Shown: in pieces, positions 1 through 7,417 of the stretch
Layout: every line of letters begins with the position of its first letter
Position numbering within the stretch: position 1 is the stretch's first letter
From: an uncultured Clostridia bacterium
GTDB lineage: Bacteria > Bacillota > Clostridia > Lachnospirales > Cellulosilyticaceae
Direction of reading: 5' to 3'
DNA length: 46,726 nt
Assembly (NCBI GenBank): GCA_937921505.1
Contig: CAKZUB010000094.1
Coordinates: 1 to 46,726, forward strand
The notes under the pieces: model-generated
Seen by the model: the letters and a program-made list of their open reading frames with translations, nothing else
What the model was told of the DNA's origin: nothing
Database searches by the model: none
Position numbers and translations under genes: made by a program

Positions 1-50
1 GTTCTCCAATCTTGCTGTTTGAAAAACAGCAAGATTGGAGAACCGTCCCC
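1..50. repeat. 58-bp palindrome, copy 1 (cut by the window edge)
   Basis: Inverted repeat with 20-bp arms at 1-20 and 24-43 and a 3-base loop, followed by CGTCCCC at 44-50. The matching GGGGACG of the left arm would lie outside the window. The same unit occurs at 1951-2007 and 46669-46726. It sits 5 bp beyond the asnB stop codon and has no T-tract, so it does not look like an ordinary terminator. Confidence 0.95.
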
Positions 51-55
51 CTTGT

Positions 56-1894
56 CTATATCATTTGGACCTTATAATCTTCAAGCCATATATTAAACTG
101 TACAAGATAAGCAATAAGCTGAGGGCCGGTCATGAGCTGACCAAACCAAGGGTTTTTATAGGCAGTGCCTTTAGTAGTGATAAGTTCTTTGACAAAGTTT
201 TTATCAATAATATTTAAGAGTGGGGACTGTGAATCCTCAAGGATACTTTGCATCATTTTGCAGACTAAATCTGTATAAATAGGGTTATGCGTCTTGGGAT
301 AAGGACTTTTTTTGCGATAAATAATTTCTTCAGGTAAGAGGCCACTTAGACATTTGCGCAGAAGTCCTTTTTCACGGCCTTCAAAAAATTTGAATGCATT
401 AGGTAAATTAAAACCATATTCTACTAAGCGATAATCTGCAAAAGGAACTCTTACTTCAAGGCTATTTGCCATGCTCATTCTATCTTTACGGTTAAGCAGG
501 TTAACCATAAACCACTTCAGGTTAAGGTAAAATAATTCTCTCATGCGGTGTGTTTCTGCGTTTTCACCAGGAAGATGAGGAACTTCTTTAAGACTTGCCA
601 AATAGTTTTCGTTAACGACTTCACAGATTGGTAGCTTCTGAAATTCAGGAGAAAGAATAGCCTTTCTGCTTTCTACAAAGTTAGACCAAGGAAATGTAGT
701 GAGATTCATAAGCTCAGGTCTTGTATACCAAGGGTATCCTCCAAAGAGTTCATCAGCACATTCACCAGATAAAGCAATAATAAAATCTTTGCGGATTTCA
801 CGGCTAAATAAAAATAAGGAAGAGTCTATATCTGCCATACCAGGAAGATCGCGAGCCCGCACCGCATCTTTAAGAGTTAGTGCTAGCTCTTCATGATTAA
901 TGATATAGGATTTATGATGACTCTGTATAAACTTACTCATTTCAAGTGCCCAGTAATTATCAGATGTAGGCTGAAAAATAGAAGACTCAAAATACTTGTC
1001 ATTGTCTTCATAATCAAGAGAATAAGTGGTCAAAATTTTATTTTTCTTTTTATAGCAATTAGCAGCAATAGCAGATATAGCAGAAGAATCTAAACCACCT
1101 GAAAGGAGAGTACAAAGAGGTACATCGCCTACTAATTGTCTTTCAATAGCATCTACAAGAAGAAAGCGGAGATGTTCAGTCGCTTGTTCAAGCGTCTCAG
1201 TATTTTCACTTGCTACGAGCTTCCAATATTCATGAGTAGTAATACCCTCTGCACTAACTACCATAAGGTGAGCTGGAGGTAGCTCCTGGATATCTTTAAA
1301 TACACCGCTGCCAGGCTTCACAGCAGGGCCTAGGGCAAAGATTTCTGTAATAGAATCCCTATCGATGATAGGCTCAATATAAGGGTGTGCGAGGAGTGTT
1401 TTGATTTCTGAGCCAAAGATAAGAGAAGAACCTTTAATGCTATAAAATAGAGGCTTAACACCTAGTTGGTCTCTTACTAAAAGTACACGATTTTCTTTTT
1501 CATCATATAGTGAAAATGCAAAGATACCATTTAATTTGTTGACGCAATTTATTCCCCAACATAAATAAGAAGTAAGGAGGACTTCTGTATCTGAATAAGA
1601 ATCAAAACTAAAACCTTTTTCTTTAAGTTCTTTACGAATATCTTCTGTATTATATAATTCGCCGTTGTAAATGAGTGTATATTTGAAACCATTTAAAGTT
1701 TTTATCATAGGTTGTTTGCCGCCACTTGGGTCTACTACAACAAGTCTTCTGTGACCGAAAAGAACATGAGGACTGTTTGCATACCCATAGCTATCGGGAC
1801 CACGTAATTTTAGGGTGTTTGTCATTTTTTCAATAATATCCGTTTGACTAGAAATATTATGTTTAAAATCAATCCATCCGGCAATACCACACAT
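56..1894 (-). CDS. asnB: Asparagine synthase (glutamine-hydrolysing)
   Basis: Makes asparagine from aspartate, ATP and glutamine in the cytosol. The protein has 612 residues. It opens with MCGIAGW, so Cys2 is the glutaminase nucleophile of a class II amidotransferase domain, and the SGGLDSS pyrophosphatase P-loop of the synthetase domain lies near residue 265. The start at 1894 is set by an AGAGGTG ribosome site just upstream. The frame stays open 29 codons further, but that stretch runs through a palindromic repeat and lacks the catalytic Cys2 position. It is the last gene of an amt-glnB-asnB unit, so ammonium uptake, PII signalling and amide-nitrogen use are grouped. Palindrome copies lie 5 bp after its stop and about 55 bp before its start. 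Family assignment is firm. Confidence 0.95.
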   Translation of the reverse strand: MCGIAGWIDFKHNISSQTDIIEKMTNTLKLRGPDSYGYANSPHVLFGHRRLVVVDPSGGKQPMIKTLNGFKYTLIYNGELYNTEDIRKELKEKGFSFDSYSDTEVLLTSYLCWGINCVNKLNGIFAFSLYDEKENRVLLVRDQLGVKPLFYSIKGSSLIFGSEIKTLLAHPYIEPIIDRDSITEIFALGPAVKPGSGVFKDIQELPPAHLMVVSAEGITTHEYWKLVASENTETLEQATEHLRFLLVDAIERQLVGDVPLCTLLSGGLDSSAISAIAANCYKKKNKILTTYSLDYEDNDKYFESSIFQPTSDNYWALEMSKFIQSHHKSYIINHEELALTLKDAVRARDLPGMADIDSSLFLFSREIRKDFIIALSGECADELFGGYPWYTRPELMNLTTFPWSNFVESRKAILSPEFQKLPICEVVNENYLASLKEVPHLPGENAETHRMRELFYLNLKWFMVNLLNRKDRMSMANSLEVRVPFADYRLVEYGFNLPNAFKFFEGREKGLLRKCLSGLLPEEIIYRKKSPYPKTHNPIYTDLVCKMMQSILEDSQSPLLNIIDKNFVKELITTKGTAYKNPWFGQLMTGPQLIAYLVQFNIWLEDYKVQMI

Positions 1895-1927
1895 ACTAAT
1901 ACACCTCTTTTTAAAAAGTAAGTTTTG

Positions 1928-1950
1928 GACATGCTTTGAAAAAGCATGTC
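1928..1950. repeat. Accessory hairpin abutting palindrome copy 2
   Basis: A perfect 10-bp stem (1928-1937 with 1941-1950) and 3-base loop lies directly against the 58-bp palindrome, inside the glnB-asnB spacer. The other two palindrome copies lack it. Together they would fold as two adjacent hairpins in the operon mRNA just before asnB. Confidence 0.85.
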
Positions 1951-2007
1951 GGGGACGGTTCTCCAATCTTGCTGTTTGCAAAACAGCAAGATTGGAGAAC
2001 CGTCCCC
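1951..2007. repeat. 58-bp palindrome, copy 2
   Basis: 27-bp perfect arms (1951-1977 and 1981-2007) separated by 3 bases. It starts GGGGACGG and ends CCGTCCCC like the other copies. It lies 4 bp beyond the glnB stop and upstream of asnB, so it would be transcribed within the operon. It could act as an mRNA hairpin or a mild terminator, but there is no T-tract on either strand. Confidence 0.95.
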
Positions 2008-2011
2008 GATT

Positions 2012-2359
2012 TTATAGAGCTTTAACGCCTTCTTCTCCAGTACGTATTTTAACTACGTTTTCTACAGGGTAGATAAAGATTTTGCCATCACCTATTTTAC
2101 CTGTTCTAAGTACTTTGGTCGCAGTGTCTATAACGAGTTGTACAGGGACTTCGCAGACACATATTTCGAGTTTAACTTTTGGAAGAAGATCCATAGTTAA
2201 TTCACTGCCACGGTATACTTCTGTTTTGCCTTTTTGATTGCCACAGCCAAGTACTTGATAAACAGTCATGCCCGTAATACCAATGTCATTTAAAGCATCT
2301 TTGAGTTCGTCAAATTTACTTTGTCTTGTAATAATATCTATTTTTGTTATCTTATCCAT
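2012..2359 (-). CDS. glnB: PII nitrogen regulatory protein
   Basis: A trimeric signal protein of 115 residues (family norm about 112) that senses 2-oxoglutarate and ATP/ADP and normally gates the Amt channel. Visible features are the KGKTEVYRGSE T-loop, the GKIGDGKIF B-loop, and the C-terminal RTGEEG. The residue at the place of the uridylylated Tyr51 of enterobacterial PII is Leu54, so this modification is not possible here. An AGGAGG site precedes the start. It lies 34 bp after amt, which is the usual amt-PII pairing and supports a role in closing the channel when nitrogen is plentiful. Confidence 0.95.
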   Translation of the reverse strand: MDKITKIDIITRQSKFDELKDALNDIGITGMTVYQVLGCGNQKGKTEVYRGSELTMDLLPKVKLEICVCEVPVQLVIDTATKVLRTGKIGDGKIFIYPVENVVKIRTGEEGVKAL

Positions 2360-2393
2360 GATAAGCCTCCTTTATACTATATGATTAAATGTG

Positions 2394-3659
2394 TTAAATA
2401 GCATCTTTAAATGCAGGTTTCACTTCGAAGTCTGCATAAGAACTGCTTAAACCGTGCTCATGAAGATCAAGTCCTTGTACTTCTTCTTCCTCAGTAACTC
2501 TAAGTCCAATTGTATGTTTAATAGTAAGAAATACAACTGACATACAAGCTATAGTCCAAACTGCTACTGCTAAAACGCCTACAAGCTGAACACCAATCAT
2601 TGCAAATCCACCACCATACAAGAGGCCACCCTCTGTAGCAAATACACCAACAAGTACCGTACCAGTAGCACCGCAAAGACCATGTACACCAATAGCACCG
2701 ACAGGATCATCAATTTTAAGTACTTTATCAATAAACTCAATACCAAATATGACTACAATACCAGCAACAATACCAATGATAAGAGCCCCTTCGATAGTGA
2801 CAATATCACAACCTGCTGTAATGGCAACAAGACCTGCAAGAGCCCCATTGAGTGTCATGGAAACATCCGGTTTTTTGTATCTGATCCAAGTTACAGTCAT
2901 TGTTACGATAGCCGCAGCTGCAGCAGCGAGATTTGTTGTCATGAAAATAAGTGAATTAAGTCCAGTATCCATACCAGATAGTGAAGAACCAGGATTAAAT
3001 CCAAACCAACCTAGCCAGAGAATAAATACACCAAGGGCTCCAAGGGTTAAACTATGCCCAGGTATTGCATTAACTTTGCCTTTTTTAGTATATTTACCAA
3101 TACGAGGCCCAAGTATCATGGCTCCTATAAGTGCAGACCAACCGCCTACAGAATGAACTACAGTTGAACCAGCAAAATCATGGAAACCAAGTTCAGATAG
3201 CCAACCACCGCCCCAAATCCAGTGGCCTACTACAGGATAGATAAGTGCTGAAATACAAAAGCTATAAATAAGATAAGATGAGAATTTAGTTCTTTCTGCC
3301 ATAGCCCCAGATACGATGGTAGCTGCTGTTGCACAGAAAACTGTTTGCCAAATAATAAAGGTATTAAGATCAAGCATCATCCACTCTGTGAGTGAAGCAA
3401 ATTCACCTTTGCTAAAAAGAGAAGGGATCCCTATAAATCCTCCCATACTATCTCCAAACATAAGTGAAAAACCAATAATATAAAATATAACTGAACCTAC
3501 AGCGAAGTCCATCATATTTTTCATAATAATATTTCCAGCATTTTTGGCTCTGGTAAACCCTGTTTCTACCATACAAAAACCTGCTTGCATAAAAAACACC
3601 AAACATGTTCCAAGTAATACCCAAATTGTATCCATTGCTAATGTGAAATTTTGTTCCAT
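2394..3659 (-). CDS. amt: Ammonium transporter
   Basis: An Amt/Rh-family ammonium channel of about 421 residues with about eleven membrane segments. It shows typical Amt stretches such as MVETGFTRAKNAGNI near the N-terminus and the pore-region histidine segments VHSVGGW and IGVHGLCG. The start at 3659 is chosen because AGGAGGG lies about 8 bases upstream. The frame also allows a start ten codons earlier, but that start has no good site. It is the first gene of the amt-glnB-asnB operon. The leader holds a promoter, a possible ANTAR-type hairpin pair and an intrinsic terminator, so expression is probably set by antitermination. Confidence 0.95.
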   Translation of the reverse strand: MEQNFTLAMDTIWVLLGTCLVFFMQAGFCMVETGFTRAKNAGNIIMKNMMDFAVGSVIFYIIGFSLMFGDSMGGFIGIPSLFSKGEFASLTEWMMLDLNTFIIWQTVFCATAATIVSGAMAERTKFSSYLIYSFCISALIYPVVGHWIWGGGWLSELGFHDFAGSTVVHSVGGWSALIGAMILGPRIGKYTKKGKVNAIPGHSLTLGALGVFILWLGWFGFNPGSSLSGMDTGLNSLIFMTTNLAAAAAAIVTMTVTWIRYKKPDVSMTLNGALAGLVAITAGCDIVTIEGALIIGIVAGIVVIFGIEFIDKVLKIDDPVGAIGVHGLCGATGTVLVGVFATEGGLLYGGGFAMIGVQLVGVLAVAVWTIACMSVVFLTIKHTIGLRVTEEEEVQGLDLHEHGLSSSYADFEVKPAFKDAI

Positions 3660-3691
3660 ACTGTTTACCCTCCTTAAATTTATAATCATTG

Positions 3692-3737
3692 TTTTTTATT
3701 TTAATAAATTGGGCCCTAAGTTTATTAAAATAAAAAA
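3692..3737 (-). promoter_or_regulatory. Second, AT-only hairpin in the amt leader
   Basis: Perfect 17-bp arms (3692-3708 and 3721-3737) made only of A and T, with a 12-base loop containing GGGCCC. In the amt mRNA its 5' arm is the U-tract of the terminator hairpin before it. Folding of this stem would therefore compete with release at the terminator. Confidence 0.7.
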
Positions 3738-3772
3738 GGTCTATATACACGCAAATGCGTATATATAGACCT
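3731..3772 (-). terminator. Intrinsic terminator in the amt leader (attenuator)
   Basis: Read on the minus strand, 17-bp arms (3772-3756 and 3753-3737, one mismatch) with a 2-base loop are followed at once by TTTTTTATTTT. No minus-strand gene ends here, and the promoter lies about 40 bp upstream. It therefore sits inside the amt leader and should stop transcription before amt unless it is prevented from folding. Confidence 0.85.
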
Positions 3773-3799
3773 CATTGTCTAAACTCATATTCAAATATG
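3766..3799 (-). promoter_or_regulatory. Putative ANTAR-type dual hairpin (antiterminator)
   Basis: On the minus strand, P1 is CATA/TATG (3799-3786) with hexaloop TTTGAA. Four bases later P2 is TAGAC/GTCTA (3781-3766) with hexaloop AATGAG. ANTAR targets are two short stems with six-base loops carrying A1 and G4. P2 fits fully; P1 has G4 but U at position 1. The loop and 3' arm of P2 overlap the 5' arm of the terminator, so the two folds exclude each other, as in known ANTAR antitermination leaders. This is an inference from structure; no ANTAR protein is encoded in this window. Confidence 0.55.
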
Positions 3800-3812
3800 T
3801 TATTATGTTACT

Positions 3813-3842
3813 ATAATAATCATATACAAGTTTATTTGTCAA
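3813..3842 (-). promoter_or_regulatory. Promoter of the amt-glnB-asnB operon
   Basis: The minus strand reads TTGACA (3842-3837), an 18-base spacer and TATTAT (3818-3813), a near-consensus sigma-A promoter. The predicted start is near 3806. That gives a leader of about 145 bases holding the hairpin pair and terminator. Confidence 0.75.
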
Positions 3843-4004
3843 CATTTTTTTGAAAAAAATTAGAAAATAAAAATTAGAAAAATAGTATAATAAATAAATG
3901 GTAAAATAGTAATATAGGGATCTATAGGTAGAGGTTTTAAGTGTTTTCAATGGGTGTATAATAAAAGTAAGGATTATGAAGCGGAATATAAGAGGAGGAT
4001 TATT

Positions 4005-5111
4005 ATGGAATTCACATATGAAATGCCAACAAAAGTATATCTAGGTAAAGACGCAGTAATAAAAAATAAATCTGAGTTTGCAAAGCACGGACAAAAAGCC
4101 TTGATTGTAACAGGCAGAAATTCAGCTAAAAAGACAGGTGCACTAGATGATGTTGCTCGGGCTCTTTTGGAAATGAATATAACCTATGTTGTTTTTGATG
4201 AAGTGGAAGAAAATCCATGTACAAAAACAATTGAAAGAGCAGCAAGTTTTGGAAAGAAAGAAAAAATAGACTTTATAATAGGCATAGGAGGGGGCTCTCC
4301 TTTAGATGCTTCAAAGGCAATAGGTATTATGATTTATAATCCGGAGCTTACAGAAGAAACATTATTTAATAATAAGGTAATGGATAGTATTCCTATATTA
4401 GCAGTTCCCACAACTTCAGGAACAGGAAGTGAAACAACGCCGTATGCTATTTTAACAGATCATAGTAATCAAACAAAAAGAAACTTAGGACAAAGGGTTT
4501 TTTGTAAAGCAGCATTTTTAGATGCTAAGTACACCGAATTAACCCCTTATCCTATTACGATGAGTACGGCACTCGATGCAATGACACATCTTGTTGAAGG
4601 TTACTTAAATACAAACAGCCATCTGCTAAGTGATATGCTAGCTGAAAAAGGTCTTGTATTATGGGGGGAGTGTATACCACAGCTTTTAAAGGGAGAGCTT
4701 GATCTTGAGATAAGAGAAAAACTTATGTTAACCTCTAGTGTAGCAGGTATGGTTATTGCAAGTACAGGGACATCACTGCCTCATGGCATGGGATATCCCC
4801 TTACTTACTTTAAGGGAGTGCCTCATGGGCTTGCTAATGCAGTACTTTTTAAAGCCTATCTCAAGAGCTTTAAAAACAGAAATAAGGTAGAAAGAATTTT
4901 CAAATTACTAGGGCTAGATTCAGAGGAAACCTTCAATGCTTTTTTAACAAGAAGTATACACTTAGATTTAGTTGTCACAGTTAATGAGATCGAAGAATGG
5001 AGCCATGCGATGTGCAGCAATGCAGCAAAGCTTAAAAATCATCCTGAAGATGTTGCATACCAAGATATTTATAATATCTATTTCGACAGCCTAAGTCTCC
5101 AAAAAGAATAA
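4005..5111 (+). CDS. Iron-containing alcohol dehydrogenase
   Basis: Group III metal-dependent NAD(P)H alcohol dehydrogenase of 368 residues (family about 380). The N-terminal half is the nucleotide-binding fold with GGGSPLDASKA near residue 95. The C-terminal half has the metal site: by comparison with FucO-type enzymes the ligands are Asp191, His195 (in DAMTH), His260 (HGMGYPL) and His274 (PHGLAN). The start at 4005 follows GAGGAGG with a normal gap; an upstream in-frame start adds 17 unlikely residues. It appears to be monocistronic. The substrate cannot be told from sequence; fermentative butanol, ethanol or propanediol-type oxidoreductases are all possible. Confidence 0.9.
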   Translation: MEFTYEMPTKVYLGKDAVIKNKSEFAKHGQKALIVTGRNSAKKTGALDDVARALLEMNITYVVFDEVEENPCTKTIERAASFGKKEKIDFIIGIGGGSPLDASKAIGIMIYNPELTEETLFNNKVMDSIPILAVPTTSGTGSETTPYAILTDHSNQTKRNLGQRVFCKAAFLDAKYTELTPYPITMSTALDAMTHLVEGYLNTNSHLLSDMLAEKGLVLWGECIPQLLKGELDLEIREKLMLTSSVAGMVIASTGTSLPHGMGYPLTYFKGVPHGLANAVLFKAYLKSFKNRNKVERIFKLLGLDSEETFNAFLTRSIHLDLVVTVNEIEEWSHAMCSNAAKLKNHPEDVAYQDIYNIYFDSLSLQKE

Positions 5112-5268
5112 AATAATTTAATAGAAGTTATAAAAACTGATAAAAGTAGTTGTAATAGTATAAAAAAAGTGTAGAATATATAGTATACTATGCATGCATT
5201 GTATACAGGAAACACTTGATGTATATTATAGACGAAAAATGTATTTTATTATATATTTATACCGATTG

Positions 5269-5334
5269 CATATCACAAGCTTTGCTTGTGATACTGTTAC
5301 AAATAAAAAGTTGAAAGTGTTTTTCTTTTAATTT
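5269..5334 (-). repeat. Double-hairpin repeat, copy C (inverted)
   Basis: On the minus strand this reads like the two tandem units at 11349-11497. It has a weak first hairpin ending CTTTCAAC, then TTTTTATTT. A second hairpin follows, TATCACAAG/CTTGTGATA with loop CAAAG and a bulged G at its base, ending ATGCA. It lies between the dehydrogenase and the HD-GYP gene, on the strand opposite to both. Identity to the tandem copies is high in the core, and one stem pair has changed on both sides. Confidence 0.75.
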
Positions 5335-5372
5335 TATGTTGAATGAATAACTATGGGAGGAAGGATAGGTAC

Positions 5373-6407
5373 ATGCAAAATAAAAATATAACTAAAGTGA
5401 TTATACCTATAGCAAAGTGCATACCAGGTATGATTTTGCTTCAACCTATAGTAGATATAGATACAGGAAGTACAATTATTGGTAAAGATCAGGTGCTAAC
5501 AGAAGACATCCTTAAAAGTATGAAGAACTTTAAACATACAGAAATATGGGTTGGGATTAACCCGGAAGAAAACTTGTGGCAAGTAGAAGAAAAAGTTCTG
5601 GCTACTTATAAAAAATATATACACACACTTAAGAATATTATTGGGAATAAGCCAGAAGGGGCTGAAATTAAATTAAATGAAATAGAAGGGCTTGCTCAGT
5701 GCATTACAGAAGAATTTGTATACAACTTTAATCTATTAGCTTGTGTTAATTTAGTTAAAAAGATGGAGCAAGACATTTACATGCATAGTATCAACGTTAC
5801 CTTTTTAAGTCTTTTGATTGCAAGATGGATAAACTTTAATCCAGATCAACTTAAATATGTAGCAATGGCGGGGCTGCTTCATGATGTTGGCAAGATGGGC
5901 ATGCCTAGTTATTTAACGGATAAAACAAAGGAATTAACAGTTAGAGAAAAAGTTGAGTTTAGAAGGCATCCTATTTATGGCTATGAAAAATTAAGTCAAT
6001 ATAAGGAGATTAATAATGAAGTGCTTAAAGCTGTTTTAACACACCATGAAAGGTGTGATGGCAGTGGTTACCCTCTTAATTTAGTAGAGGATAGGATTAA
6101 TGATATTTCAAGGATTATTGGGCTTGCAGATGAGTATGACAATCTTAGAAGATCTACAAATATTTTTAAAACTGTAAAAATACTTAAATGTGATATGATT
6201 AGAAAGTTTGATATTAATATGTTATTGGAGTTTTGCAATAATGTTATTAACTATTATATAGGTGAAAAGGTACTTCTAAGTACAGGAGAAATAGCAGAGG
6301 TAGTCTTTATTCAGCCACATGCGCTTCATAGACCTATTGTAAAGATTAAAGAAAGATATGTTGATTTATATGAAGATCTGCAAACTGGAATTGTAGAAGT
6401 ACTATAA
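5373..6407 (+). CDS. HD-GYP domain protein (probable cyclic-di-GMP phosphodiesterase)
   Basis: 344 residues. The N-terminal part (about 1-130) carries the segment common in HD-GYP proteins (CIPGMILLQPIVDIDTGS). The C-terminal HD-GYP domain has the metal-binding pair His170-Asp171 (LLHDVGKMGMP), RRHP, His224-His225 (THHERCDGSGYP) and LADEYDNL. All residues needed for the binuclear metal site appear present. The usual GYP signature reads DGSGYP, which fits. It is expected to hydrolyse cyclic-di-GMP in the cytosol; there is no membrane segment or receiver domain. The start at 5373 is preferred over 5343 because GGGAGGAAGG lies before it, though the gap is somewhat long. A bidirectional terminator follows. 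Confidence 0.85.
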   Translation: MQNKNITKVIIPIAKCIPGMILLQPIVDIDTGSTIIGKDQVLTEDILKSMKNFKHTEIWVGINPEENLWQVEEKVLATYKKYIHTLKNIIGNKPEGAEIKLNEIEGLAQCITEEFVYNFNLLACVNLVKKMEQDIYMHSINVTFLSLLIARWINFNPDQLKYVAMAGLLHDVGKMGMPSYLTDKTKELTVREKVEFRRHPIYGYEKLSQYKEINNEVLKAVLTHHERCDGSGYPLNLVEDRINDISRIIGLADEYDNLRRSTNIFKTVKILKCDMIRKFDINMLLEFCNNVINYYIGEKVLLSTGEIAEVVFIQPHALHRPIVKIKERYVDLYEDLQTGIVEVL

Positions 6408-6427
6408 AAAACAGGTATTATAAAAAA

Positions 6428-6453
6428 TGCTAACTAATTGTTAGCATTTTTTT
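6428..6453. terminator. Bidirectional terminator
   Basis: A 7-bp stem (6428-6434 with 6440-6446) and 5-base loop are followed by seven T on the plus strand and preceded by six A. It therefore serves the HD-GYP gene and the converging small gene. The stop codon of the minus-strand gene (6434-6436) lies inside the stem. Confidence 0.85.
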
Positions 6454-6832
6454 CTTGCTCAGGGGCTAAAAAATCTGTAATATTTTCTATTATCTCATCA
6501 CTAGAATATTCAGGGGTATAGCGAATAACTATTTGATTTGATAAAGAGTATATATCTGGTGTGGGTCTAAAGGCATATTCGAAATAAGCTGTTTCCTCAG
6601 GAGCTAGATTGCCGACATCAAGTTGGTCAAACGCTGTATCAAATGACAAAGAACCTCTTTGTCTTATAATACATTGTTCAAGTATGGAGATCTCTTTTGG
6701 CTGAATGATAAGTTTTAAATTATTAATATAGGCATTGGAAGTATTAGTTATTTTAATTTGCGCCTTAATACAAATATCAGGGCTAGATGTAATATTTTGG
6801 GTAGTTTCTGAGATTTTCAAAATAGAGTTCAT
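6434..6832 (-). CDS. Small beta-sandwich-like protein of unknown function
   Basis: 132 residues, with no signal peptide and no membrane segment. The pattern KAQIKITNTSNAYINNLKL, followed by an acidic LAPEETAYFEYAF stretch, looks like a DUF11/CARDB-type immunoglobulin-like repeat, in which two interacting strands carry 'N-T-x-x' turns. That reading is tentative. A strong AAGGAGGTG site sets the start. It is convergent with the HD-GYP gene. The function is not known; cell-surface or spore association is possible but not shown. Confidence 0.75.
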   Translation of the reverse strand: MNSILKISETTQNITSSPDICIKAQIKITNTSNAYINNLKLIIQPKEISILEQCIIRQRGSLSFDTAFDQLDVGNLAPEETAYFEYAFRPTPDIYSLSNQIVIRYTPEYSSDEIIENITDFLAPEQEKNANN

Positions 6833-7000
6833 AAAATCACCTCCTTATACAGTGTATGCACTATATAAGTCGAATAGGCATGCCTATAGGCACAATACGA
6901 CTGCCACTATGCCATTATTTATATCTAAATAGTGTTATAGTGGCAAGTCTTAAGTGCTTCATTCATGACTTCAATAAAACTATTTTACTATGCTTTCTAT

Positions 7001-7219
7001 TTATCTTCCCCAATAGTTAGTGCTGCGAGAACAGCATTTGCAACAGCAATGATGTTTATCGTCAGTGTCATCGTAGAAATCATCAAGTGCATCTTCAACT
7101 GAGTCTACAAATTCAAGACATCTTTCACATATAGGGTCAATTCTGCGTCTGCGTCTACGCCTACGTCTATCATCAAAATCTCCTGCAACATCATCAAAAT
7201 CTCTTCTTCTACATCCCAT
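7001..7219 (-). CDS. Small Cys/Arg/Asp-rich protein
   Basis: 72 residues. It begins MGCRRRDFDD, has nine consecutive Arg near residues 18-26, then CERC, an acidic helix-like stretch (VEDALDDFYDDTDD), and a Cys-rich tail with CCCKCC before STNYWGR. The start follows AAAGGGG with a normal gap. This composition recalls small clostridial spore-coat or metal-binding proteins, but no family was recognised. A possible sporulation-type promoter (CATATTATA at 7278-7270 with GTAATGTC 16 bases upstream) would fit a mother-cell gene; this is weak. Confidence 0.7.
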   Translation of the reverse strand: MGCRRRDFDDVAGDFDDRRRRRRRRRIDPICERCLEFVDSVEDALDDFYDDTDDKHHCCCKCCSRSTNYWGR

Positions 7220-7269
7220 ACCTAAAACCCCTTTCAGAAATTATAAATTGAGTGGCGCTACCCTACTTT

Positions 7270-7302
7270 TATAATATGCAGTTAGACAAGAAATGACATT
7301 AC
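7270..7302 (-). promoter_or_regulatory. Possible sigma-E/K-type promoter for the Cys-rich protein
   Basis: The minus strand shows GTAATGTC (7302-7295), 16 bases, then CATATTATA (7278-7270). The -10 matches the CATANNNT(A) form used by mother-cell sigma factors; the -35 is only partly like the consensus. The case is suggestive only. Confidence 0.3.
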
Positions 7303-7417
7303 TTTTTATACAAACCTCGACATAATTTTCATAAGTGAAAAAAATATAGGATATGTCATAATTAGGTACTATAAGAATATACATAATATAAGGATAAGCT
7401 TAGAGTGGGAGGATGAT

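Larger units (their letters stand above)
3660..4004. other. Divergent control region between amt and the alcohol dehydrogenase
   Basis: There is no gene in this stretch. The left part (to about 3842) is the promoter and structured leader of amt on the minus strand. The right part is very AT-rich and must hold the promoter of the plus-strand dehydrogenase. TATAAT hexamers at about 3886 and 3957 are candidates, but neither has a convincing -35 box. Confidence 0.6.

Noticed and set aside
35..217. Short plus-strand open frame over the end of asnB
   Set aside because: It lies antisense to asnB, starts in the palindrome and has no ribosome site.
1895..1981. N-terminal extension of asnB
   Set aside because: It would put 29 residues before the essential MCGIAG start and runs through a palindromic repeat.
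2682..3156. Plus-strand open frames over amt
   Set aside because: Antisense to a clear Amt coding sequence, no ribosome site, low-complexity content.
5112..5372. Cyclic-di-GMP riboswitch before the HD-GYP gene
   Set aside because: No conserved GEMM core was seen; the structure present is the inverted double-hairpin repeat.
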